From positions 1 through 57,665 of the forward strand of contig WTXG01000227.1 of assembly GCA_022496185.1 (NCBI GenBank): a stretch of DNA of 57,665 nucleotides, given 5' to 3'. A program made the translations under genes and the position numbers. Shown in pieces: positions 1 to 9,264 of the stretch; the stretch's first letter is position 1, and the number at the start of each line of letters is the position of its first letter. Under the pieces are notes generated by a model that saw nothing but the letters and a program-made list of their open reading frames with translations, was not told where the DNA came from and made no database searches. The stretch comes from Multifurca ochricompacta (Eukaryota > Basidiomycota > Agaricomycetes > Russulales > Russulaceae).

Positions 1-1455
1 AGATAAACTTGATGTGTGGCGCCTTGAGGATCTTCCAAAAGGAAGAAAGGCTGTCAAATCCAAATGGGTCTTTAAGCTGAAACCAGATGGATGGTTTCGT
101 GCTAGGCTCGTGGCAAAAGGGTTCACCCAAGTAGAAGGAGTGGACTTCGACGAAACATTCTCTCCAGTCGCCAGATTTGAATCCTTAGATTTTACTAGCA
201 TTAGCTATGCTAGAGGATTGGGAAATCCACCAGATGGATGTCAAATCGCATTCCTACATGGCGATCTGGATGAAGAGATTATATGGAGCAACCAGTTGGT
301 TTCGTCATTGCTGGTCAGGAGTCCAAAGTTTGTAGGCTACAAAAAGCATTATATGGCCTCAAACAAGCTTCCCGAGCATGGAACCTACAATTCCATGCAG
401 TTCTTAATGAACTGGGCTTTACTCGGACGTACTCTGATGCAGGAGTATATGTGTTTCATCATAAAGAGGGGGATGATTCACTCTATGTCATTCTCTATGT
501 AGATGACATTACTATACTTGGATCTTCCAATGATAAGATAACGTGGCTGAAGTCATCACTATCTAATCGATATGAGATGACTGACTTGGGAGAAATCCAG
601 TCATACCTTGGAGTTAACATCACCAGGGATCGTCCTAACAAGACACTGGAAATTGATCAAGCAGCCTACGTTTTATCTATTATTGAGAAGTTTGGGATGA
701 GGGATTCCAACCGAGTATATACTCCTCTTCCCTCTGGCGCTGATGTACATCTGGTCAAGTTTGAGGCCAGGCATCTACTTCTGAAATAAAGAAGTACCAA
801 CAGCTGATGGGGTCACTGCTATGGGTGCAGATTGGAAGCAGACCTGATATCAGTTTTGCTGTGGCGCGCCTTAGTCAGTACGCTTCCAACCCCTCTCAAG
901 ATCACATGCGGCTTGCAAAGTATGTCTTAAAGTATCTTAACAGTACAAAAGACTGCAAGTTGCGGTATTCTGGAGGGAATGGGAGAGTGGCCTTCATGGC
1001 TTTGCAGATTCCTCATGGGGAGATCAAGAGGACTGCCGCTCTACCTCAGGCTACATGTTTTTCTTGGCAAATGGTGCCATTTCATGGTGTTCCAGAAAAC
1101 AGAAAACAGTAGCACAGTCCACCACTGAAGCCGAATATATGAGCCTCTCTGAGGCTGCAAATCAGGCAGCATGGTATAGGACTTTTATGGAGGAACTAGG
1201 GTATGAGGTATCCTCCCCTATACTACTCCACTGTGACAATAAGGGTGCCGTAGATTTGGCATTAAACCCAGTCACAGGAAGGCGGTCAAAGCATATTCCC
1301 ATCAAGTACCATGCCATTAGGGGGTACATTGAATCGCACATAATTGAGTTAGTGTGAACCCCACAGGAGAGATGCTGGCAGATGGCTTCACTAAGTCTCT
1401 ACCAAGAGCATCGTTTGAAACCATGGTCAATGGACTTGGACTTATGCTGGAATGA
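1..1455 (+). pseudogene. copia-1 pol, RT/RNase H end, frameshifted
   Basis: This codes for the C-terminal part of a copia polyprotein: the RT fingers (KSKWVFKLKPDG), the RT motif YVDDI, then RNase H with QSTTEAEYMSLSEA and CDNKGAVDLALNPVTGRRSKH. The reading frame is broken near positions 187, 277, 768, 985 and 1357. At each place the intact homologue at 16729-18549 has one base more or fewer. It cannot make a complete polyprotein. The upstream gag, protease and integrase lie outside the window. Confidence 0.9.
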
Positions 1456-1724
1456 GAGAGCTGGAATTTGGAGACTTTGTATACCAGTCTCACTTTCCCA
1501 CCATGAGCAAAGTTCTCAACTTCGAGAGTGATGCAAGAGGTGTGTATGGTTTCAGTTTGCATAAGCGAATCACTGCGATATGCCTCTGAACACCATGTCT
1601 TCCTCACACTTGAGAGTTAGAGAAATTGGATCTCTGGCTGGCGATATGCTCATTTAATTGTGATGGCAGTGTGCTCATCCAACTCATTTCCCATCTATGA
1701 CCAGATGCCTTCAGCATGGAGGGA

Positions 1725-2231
1725 TGTTGAACACAGAAGATGTTCGGTGATGCTTCAGGCATCAGGTGATCAGATTAGCTGCTTTGTAGATTAGATTAGA
1801 TACCGGAGTTTTGGACTTTTTACATTATCATTATTACTTTTCTTCTCACATTCTGCAGTAGCTGACTGATACACCATGTAACATGTGATTTCTGTAGTAG
1901 CCAATGGCCTTATGCCCTCATGTTTATTGTTTGGACTTTGTCCGGCACTTGTGGACTTATTCCCAGTGCACAGACCATCCCTTGAAGAGTATATAAGGGT
2001 GTCTGTTTCGTCTCCTACACTTCAGAGTTTTCTTCACCTCTGAAGTGTAAGTCTCATTTCCCTTACTTGCTACCTTACCTTTGACTAACCGTCTCATGTA
2101 GATAACTTGTCTTTCTAGGTGTGTAGTATAGTAATATAGAGTTTTCTTCACCTCTGAAGTATAACTTGTCTTTCTAGCATTTAAACCGCTAACCACACAG
2201 TCAGTATGCTGCGCCTCATGCCTGTTTCACA
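1725..2231 (+). repeat. 3' LTR of copia-1 copy A
   Basis: A 507 bp LTR with TG...CA ends (TGTTGAACA...TTTCACA). It contains a TATATAAGG box near 1990 and, downstream, an inverted repeat with the core ACTTCAGAG/CTCTGAAGT. It matches the LTRs at 12758-13261 and 18821-19323, and the inverted ones at 3837-4338 and 5859-6360. Confidence 0.93.
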
Positions 2232-3318
2232 TGGACTTCAACAAAACATTCTCCCCAGTTGCCAGATTTGAATCTCTTAGATTATTACTAGCATTAGCTA
2301 TGCTAGAAGATTGGGAAATCCACCAAATGGATGTCAAATCAGCATTCCTTCATGGCAATCTGGAAGAGGAGATTTATATGGAGCAACCTGTTGGTTTTGT
2401 CATTGCTGGTCAAGAGTCCAAAGTTTGCAGGCTACAAAAAGCATTATATGGCCTCAAACAAGCTTCTCAAGCATGGAATCTTCAATTCCATGCAGTTCTC
2501 AATGAACTGGGCTTCACTCAGATGTACTCTGATGCAGGAGTATATGTGTTTCATCATGAAGAGGGGGATGATTCACTCTATGTCATTCTCTATGTAGATG
2601 ACATTACTATACTTGGATCTTCAAATGATAAGATAACATGGCTGAAGTCATCTCTATCTAATGAATATGAGATGACTGATTTGGGAGAAATCCAATCATA
2701 CCTTGGAGTTAACATCACCAGGGATTGTCCTAACAAGACATTGGAAATCAACCAAACAGCCTACATTTTATCTATCATTGAGAAGTTTGGATTGAGGGAT
2801 TCCAACTGAGTATATACTCCTCTTCCCTCTGGCACTGATGTACATCTGGTCAAGTTTGATGGCCAGGCATCTACTTCTGAAATAAAGAAGTACCAACAGT
2901 TGATGGGGTCTCTGCTTTGGGTGCAGATTGGAAGCAGACCTGACATCAGTTTTGCTGTGGCATGCCTTAGTCAATATGCTTCCAATCCCTCTCAAGATCA
3001 TATGTGACTTGCAAAATATGTCTTAAAGTATCTCAATAGTACAAAAGACTACAAGTTGTGGTATTCTGGAGGGAATGGAGAGAGTGGCCTCCATGGCTTT
3101 GCAGATTCCTCATGGGGAGATCAAGAGGACTGCCACTCTACCTCAGGTTACATGTACTTCCTAGCTAATGGTGCCATATCCTGGTGCTCCAGAAAGCAGA
3201 AGACAGTAGCACAGTCCACCACTGAGGCCAAATATATGAGCCTCTCTGAAGCTGCAAATCAAGCAGCATGGTATAGGACTTTTATGAAGGAATTAGGGTA
3301 TGAGGTGTCCTCCCTGAT
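2232..3318 (+). pseudogene. Older copia pol fragment (RT to RNase H)
   Basis: A second, more decayed copia RT/RNase H fragment starts in the middle of the conserved VDFDETFSPVARFE region, directly after the copy A LTR. It carries YVDDI near 2596, and in-frame stops near 2807 and 3004 where the complete element has CGA. It also lacks many CpG sites that the complete element keeps. It breaks off inside RNase H near 3318, just before the gypsy-1 LTR, with about 10 unassigned bases between. It is a dead relic. Confidence 0.88.
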
Positions 3319-3836
3319 GAAACACAGCTGTTACAACTCACTGTCAACTGCCTGGACAGTGGGTTGTATGTGAAGGAGGATGATTTGGAAGTGGGCAAAG
3401 GATGAGAGTGAGGGTGAAAGTGCAAGGGAGACGAAGCGAACAGCTCAAAGGCAAGGGATGAGAAGCCTTCCACAAGGTGGGGCTAATCTCCTAGGTAATC
3501 AGGAACTGGATCACAAGTGGACAGTCTGGAGCTATCCATTCTATTCCCAAAGGGTTTATATATGTAATTACAACCAGGACTTTGGTCTGTGCACCACTTT
3601 AGGGGAGGTTAACTTCACTTTAACTCCCTACTGATCCACCAATGAGAATAGCCCCACTTTTGGGCTTAGAAATCTGCAGTCTGCAGTCCACAGTTTGTGG
3701 ATTGCTGTTTAGGCATTGTGGGGTTCTGTTAGTACTCTTCCCACAGGTCTTCAATTTGGCAGGAGTCTGGCCCTGGTCCAGACCAGCCCTTCTCTGGTCT
3801 TAATCTAGGGCTATCTTTGTTTCTGAGGGTTCTGCA

Positions 3837-4338
3837 TGTGAAACAGGCATGTGCGCAGCATACTGACTGTAGAGTTAGCAGGTTAGGCTAGACAAAGAAA
3901 GTTACTTCAGAGGTTAGAAGAACTCTATATTACTATACTACTGACCTAGACAAAGAAAGTTCTATGTAAAGAACGTTAGTCTAATAGTTAAGTAGATAGT
4001 ATAGAATGCACTTACACTTCAGAGGTTAGAAGAACTCTGAAGTGGAAGAGACGAAACAGACACCCTTATATACTGTCCACAAGGGTGGTCTGTGCACTGG
4101 GAATAAGTCCACAAGTGCCGGACAGAGTCCAAACAACAAACATGAGGGAGAAAGGCCATTGGCCATTACAGAAATCACATGTTACATGGTGTATCAGTCA
4201 GCTGCTGCGGAATGTGAGAAAGAAAGTAATAATGATAGTGTAAATAGTCCGAAACTCCGGTATCTAATCTAATCTACAAAGTAGCTAATCTAATCACCTG
4301 ATGCCTGAAGCATCACCGAACATCTTCTGTGTTCAACA
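3837..4338 (-). repeat. 3' LTR of the copia derivative
   Basis: A 502 bp inverted copy of the copia-1 LTR (plus strand TGTGAAACAGG...GTTCAACA). It is followed at 4339 by the reverse complement of the purine-rich tract that precedes copia-1 3' LTRs. Confidence 0.93.
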
Positions 4339-4609
4339 TCCCTCCATGCTGAAGGCATCTGGTCATGGATGGGAAATGAGTTGGATGAGCACACTGCCAT
4401 CACAATTAAATGAGCATATCGCCAGCCAGAGATCCAACTTCTCTAACTCTTCTGAGTGCGAGAGAGGCATGGTGTTCAGAGGCATATCGCGGTGATTCGC
4501 TTATGCAAACTGAAACCATACACACCTCTTGCATCACTCTCGAAGTTGAGAACTTTGGTCATGGTGGGAAAGTGAAACTGGTATTCAAAGTCTCCAGATT
4601 CCAGCTCTC

Positions 4610-4972
4610 TCATTCCAGCATAAGTCCAAGTCCATTTACCATGGTTTCAAATGATGCTCTTGGTAGAGACTTAGTAAAGCCATCTGCCAGCATCTCACCT
4701 GTGGGGGTATGCACTAACTCAATTGTGTGCGATTCAATGTACCCCCTAATGGCATGGTGTTTGATAGGTATATGCTTTGACCGCCTTCCTGTGACTGGGT
4801 TTAATGCCAAATCCATGGCACCCTTGTTGTCACAGTGGAGTAGTATAGGGGAGGATACCTCATACCCTAATTCCTCCATAAAAGTCCTATACCACATTGC
4901 CTGATTTGCAGCCTCAGAGAGGCTCATGTATTCGGCCTCAGTGGTGGACTGTGCTACTGTTTTCTGCTCCTT
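4610..4972 (-). pseudogene. Residual RNase H end of copia pol in the derivative
   Basis: About 105 codons remain, from MSLSEAANQAMWYRTF through CDNKGAMDLALNPVTGRRSKH to the normal pol stop. This is the extreme C-terminus of RNase H, without the RT core. The sequence is in frame, but there is no start from the element's own gag, so it is probably kept only as part of the 3' end. Confidence 0.85.
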
Positions 4973-4974
4973 GG

Positions 4975-5858
4975 AACCAGTTGTCCAGGTCTCATTTAAG
5001 AGGGCCCGTCCATTCTGTGGCGCTATGCTTCAGAACTTAAAAAAGTCCTGCCTCTGATGTGCGACTTCTAAGTAGTATAGTAAGCTGTCTAGCGCCATCT
5101 ACAACAAGTCCTAAGCCCACATCAGGGGGACTTTGTGTAAATAGATGGGGAGTCATGTCATGGAGGAGCCAACCGCAAGTTCCACTAGAGACAAAGGGTA
5201 TAGAGCCCTTCCTCTAGTGCTGGTGGTGGAGTCCATGATTAAGCCCTAGATGATTGGGGCCATGACTATAGTAGACTATTAGGTTTCCTCTGGTTGGGGC
5301 GAACCCCCAATGAAAGCAGTGGGTACTTCTGCCCAGAGACAAAACCCTCTAGCTACTGTGTAAATACTATAGTAGTTCAAGCCTACTTGTATCGAGCCCA
5401 AGCATCATGGGAGTGACTACCCATGCCTTGTTCTAGACCCTAAACTCTACCAGCAGGTCGCTAAACCTGGCTTATGGATCGAGCCAAGCATTGACTGAAC
5501 CTATAGCTCCAAGCCTTCTGGGCGAGGGGCCTACTAAGACTATGGATGGGACGAAAACCCAGCTACAACTAAGAATACTATTTACTTAGAGCGCACATGA
5601 GGAACTCAAGGTGTTTCACCCGCTTAGGGTCCCTCGTCACCTCTTGCAAGAATCCCCTGAGGGACTAGCCAGACAGATCAAGGTGGGCACATAAAGCGCA
5701 CCACCTTGTGGACAGTTAAGGGCAGGAGAAAAAAAGTCGAAGCTCACTGTGACTGGTGATTGGGAAAGATGAAGTCTTGAAGCAGTGAGCTTGAAGAAAG
5801 TTGTTGGACTGATCAAAAGAAAAGACAGATCAGTAAAGCGTGCCCAGGGCCCATAACC
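4975..5858 (-). other. Untranslated leader and primer-binding site of the derivative
   Basis: This 880 bp stretch is the inverted, near-identical counterpart of the leader of the complete element (13262-14150). At its end (5842-5858) lies the primer-binding site complementary to the anticodon region of initiator tRNA-Met. Leader retention without coding sequence suggests it holds packaging or dimerisation signals; that is inference. Confidence 0.75.
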
Positions 5859-6360
5859 TGTGAAACAGGCATGTGTGCAGCATACTGACTGTAGAGTTAG
5901 CAGGTTAGGCTAGACAAAGAAAGTTACTTCAGAGGTTAGAAGAACTCTATATTACTATACTACTGACCTAGACAAAGAAAGTTCTATGTAAAGAACGTTA
6001 GTCTAATAGTTAAGTAGATAGTATAGAATGCACTTACACTTCAGAGGTTAGAAGAACTCTGAAGTGGAAGAGACGAAACAGACACCCTTATATACTGTCC
6101 ACAAGGGTGGTCTGTGCACTGGGAATAAGTCCACAAGTGCCGGACAGAGTCCAAACAACAAACATGAGGGAGAAAGGCCATTGGCCATTACAGAAATCAC
6201 ATGTTACATGGTGTATCAGTCAGCTACTGCGGAATGTGAGAAAGAAAGTAATAATGATAGTGTAAATAGTCCGAAACTCCGGTATCTAATCTAATCTACA
6301 AAGTAGCTAATCTAATCACCTGATGCCTGAAGCATCACCGAACATCTTCTGTGTTCAACA
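5859..6360 (-). repeat. 5' LTR of the copia derivative
   Basis: A 502 bp LTR, near-identical to 3837-4338. Two differences are visible: GTGCGCAG versus GTGTGCAG, and GCTGCTGC versus GCTACTGC. Confidence 0.93.
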
Positions 6361-6540
6361 CTGCAAGGTCTCTGGGAGCATCTAGGAATTTCTAGGGGGT
6401 CAGGAGGTCTTCTAGGGTGTCAGTTCATGACACTATCCCCTCTTTAGGGCCTTGCTGTGCCACAGCAAGTTTGTCAGAGGTTTGGGGGTCTAGGCAAGGT
6501 GGGGTGTCGACGATGGAAGTCTCGAAGCAGGGTCATGGCA

Positions 6541-7271
6541 TGTCACAGCCAGGTCTCTGCTGTGTCAAGGATCGTCCAAGTCAAGCCCCTTCAAGATATG
6601 GAGTGCCTGCAAGGTCAAGACTGTCAAGGACAAGTCAGTTCAAGGGGTCAGGGTGAACCACAGGGGCCGGGATCAAGGATCAAGGTCAAGGTTATCAAAA
6701 GCAAGTCAATTCAAGGTGTCAAAGTGAACCACAGAGGGCCACGGTTAGGGTTCAAGGTCCACACAAGATAAGAAGGGCATGCGTGCAAGAAGCGAGTCAA
6801 AGCAGTGGCAATAGGCCCTGCTGGAGGTTCTGGGGTGAAGGCTTCCTAAGTTGCAGCTTAGGAAGTTCAAGGGGATTCTGGTGAAGAACAGTAGACCTGT
6901 ATTAGATACAAGAGAACAGACTTAAAGTCTGTCTCTCCAGTGTGCACTGCTTAAATACAAGTACTCTAGTATCTCTGTAAGTAAAGTAAAGTAGAATACT
7001 CAGTGCAAGAAATATCCATGTGAATCTCCAGTGGAGATTAAGACAGGAAGTGTAGGTGGGAGTTGCACCCACACCAAAAGTGAATGAGTGCAAATCCGAG
7101 CCAGTCTAAGGAGTCTGGGGATTAGATAAGAAATGAAGATCAGCTCCGGTCACATGACTCGGAGCGACAGTGGAACAAATGTCGAACGCACACAAATGGA
7201 AAATTGTCACAAACCCATCACAACGCGTCACAAACGTGTCACACACCGTTACATTGACAAAATGCATCACA
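6541..7271 (-). repeat. Solo LTR, family D, in the gypsy-1 chromodomain region
   Basis: A 731 bp element whose plus strand runs TGTCACAGCC...GCATCACA, flanked by the duplication TGGCA (6536-6540 and 7272-7276). Removing it restores the gypsy-1 frame (EMKNAM then TLLRDFHRRHP). It shares with the other D copies a run of TCAAGG-type repeats, a TATA-like TTTAAATA and an inverted repeat near 6912-6935. No coding sequence is present. Confidence 0.88.
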
Positions 7272-9041
7272 TGGCATTCTTCATTTCAGTGAAGGGGACC
7301 CAAGAGTTTTCTGAGGCAGGGTAGCCTTTCCATTTGACCAGGTAATGGATGCCCTTTCTGTTAGGGGTGTGAGCAGACTGTAAGATGGTCTCTATCTCAT
7401 AATGGTCTTCTTCCCCATTCACAAGTTCTGGTGGTGGTCGAGTGAAGTTGGGTCCATGGGCTGGGGTTTCTTTGTAATGGGACAGGAGGGAGTTGTGAAA
7501 GACTGGGTGGATGCGCCATGACTTAGGGAGTTCAAGTTTGCAGTTAACAGGGCCCGAGTGTATGACTTTAAAAGGACCATGGTGTTGGGGGCTGAGTTTG
7601 GCTTTGGGGTGAGTGGTGCATATATTTGTCCCTTCCAACCAAACCAGCTCTCCTGTTTTGAAAGCATGGAGGGGTCTGTCTGGTCTTGACTGTTTCATGA
7701 GTTCTGCAGCCACCTGGAGGGCAGCAGCTACTTCACTATGGATAGTTTCTAGGGTGTGGAGTCTTTCTTCAACTGACAGGATAGGGGTGGCAAAATGGAG
7801 TGGGGGAATAAACTCTGGTTGGAAGCCATACCAGATTTCAAAGGGAGATCTTTTAGTAGCACTGTGAGTCCTAGCATTGTGGGTGAACTCCATAAAGGGG
7901 ATCAGTTCTGCCCAGTCATCTTGTTGGAAGTTGCAAAAGACATGCAGGTATTGTTCTAGTTCTTGGTTGACTTGTTCAGTCTCTCCATCAGTCTGGGGGT
8001 GATAGGCAGTGCTCAAGGATGATTGTACTCCTAGCTTGCTCCCTATTTCCTTCATGACTTTGGATGCAAATTGGGGGCCTCGATCGGAGATGACTTGGTC
8101 TGGGAGGCCAGTGCATCTCCATACATGTTGTCACAGCAAGGTGCGATGCTGTGTCAATGTTCAAGGCTTCAAGGTTGTCTATCAAGATTCCAAGGTTCTG
8201 TCAAGGTCAAGTCAAAGTGTGCCAGTCAAAGGGACACACACACAAGACGAAGTCGAGCAGAGACACCAAGTCCTGCCACAAGTTTCTGGGGTCAAAGTCC
8301 TTCTAAGGCACAAGCTTAGAAGGTTCAAGTAGGGGGTCTCTCAGTTCAGTGAAGTGAGTTCAAGCACCTGTATTGGATACAGAAGAACAGACTTAACGTC
8401 TTGTTCAGCTGTCACTAGGGTTTATATACACATGCTATGCTATGAAGGCGACTCTGGTAGCTACTGGAACATGTGCTAGGTAGTCTAATGGTTGTACAGT
8501 AGAATACCTCAGAGAGATAAAGAAGGGAGAGGGGTTGCACCCTCTAATACTGATCTGTAAGCAACTAAGTGGGCTCAGTAAGCAAATCAGTCAGCAGATG
8601 AGTAAGTAAGTCCTTCATAAGCAAGTCATGTGGTGGTTAATGCATCGTGTGTAACATTTTCTTTTGCTTTTCTTTCCTTCCTTTTCTTTTTTTACTGCAC
8701 TATAACTACTTAGCTAGCTATCCATAGATCATCAAGTGATAGCAGATAACAGAGGGTTCAACCCCTTCTGTACAAGACCTAGCCCCCCATTTTTCTTCTT
8801 TATGACACAAGTACACTTATCTATGACATCAACTGTGATGCAGTTATGACCTCATATATTATCTACTTGTCTTTACCACTAGCTAGACTCCTTCCTAAAT
8901 AGCTCCCCAGACCATGTATTTAAACCCACCAGACTAGAGGAGACAGACCTTAAGTCTGTTCTCCTGTGTTCAATCCAGGTGTTCAGAGCTCACTGAGAAC
9001 TCCCCTTGAACTCTTTAAGTTGTGACTTAAAGAGCCTTTGA

Positions 9042-9264
9042 ATGTTGACACAGTCAGGTGTCGCACGATGCAACTCTGCATGACCTCATATAGGAGGTTG
9101 TGTACCACTATGAACCTGAGGCCGTGTAGCTCAGTGGTTTAGAGCACCAGACCCGGCTTGTCCAGAGGTCTTGGGTTCAATCCCCAATGTGGCCATTTCT
9201 TTTCTAGTGTGTGAGCCAGGGTCCTGTTTAAGGTCCCTTGATCGGGGTGCGTGTTTAGCCAACA
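9042..9264 (+). mobile_element. tRNA-derived short insert with inverted ends
   Basis: A 223 bp segment absent from the other D LTRs at the same place. It begins ATGTTGACAC and ends AGCCAACA, giving short inverted termini, and is flanked by TTGA (9038-9041 and 9265-9268). A tRNA-like sequence (9120-9195) lies in its middle. It could be a SINE-like or MITE-like unit. Boundaries are inferred from comparison with the D copies at 8129-9595 and 39028-39544. Confidence 0.6.
9120..9195 (+). tRNA. tRNA-like sequence (probably pseudogene or SINE head)
   Basis: It has an acceptor-like pair GGCCGTG/TGTGGCC (four Watson-Crick pairs and three G-U), an A box TAGCTCAGTGG and a T arm TTGGG-TTCAATC-CCCAA with an intact B box. 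It is followed by a T-rich stretch. The anticodon arm does not fold: the expected 5' partner of TCCAG is CCAGA. I can therefore assign no amino acid. It is more likely tRNA-derived than a working tRNA. Confidence 0.5.

Larger units (their letters stand above)
1..2231 (+). mobile_element. 3' part of a copia-1 family retrotransposon (copy A)
   Basis: The window opens inside a Ty1/copia element. It holds the reverse transcriptase/RNase H end of pol (to the stop at 1453-1455), a 3' untranslated stretch and a complete 3' LTR (1725-2231). The sequence is closely similar to the complete element at 12758-19323. The LTR ends directly against a second, older copia pol fragment (from 2232), so this element had inserted into a related copy. 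The matching duplication would lie left of the window. Confidence 0.9.
3837..6360 (-). mobile_element. Deletion-derivative (non-autonomous) copia-1 element
   Basis: A 2524 bp element with two 502 bp LTRs (3837-4338 and 5859-6360) that I find differing at only about two positions, flanked by the 5 bp duplication CTGCA (3832-3836 and 6361-6365). On the minus strand it keeps the 5' LTR, primer-binding site (5842-5858), the roughly 880 bp untranslated leader, the last part of RNase H (about 4610-4970), polypurine tract and 3' LTR. Gag, protease, integrase and RT are missing. The leader joins RNase H at about 4972-4978 near a GTTC microhomology. It has the cis elements for mobilisation but no enzymes. 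Confidence 0.92.
3329..6432 (-). repeat. 3' LTR of gypsy-1, split by a copia insertion
   Basis: Read on the plus strand the LTR runs TGTTACAACTC...TTCATGACA. The first part is 3329-3836. The copia derivative at 3837-6360 interrupts it with duplication of CTGCA. The rest is 6366-6432. The sum is 575 bp, the same as the other LTR at 35724-36298. Just inside the element (minus strand) lies a polypurine tract, AAAGAGGGGATAG, as expected upstream of a 3' LTR. Confidence 0.9.

Noticed and set aside
9120..9195. Functional tRNA gene
   Set aside because: The anticodon stem does not pair and the acceptor stem has three G-U pairs. I kept it only as tRNA-like.
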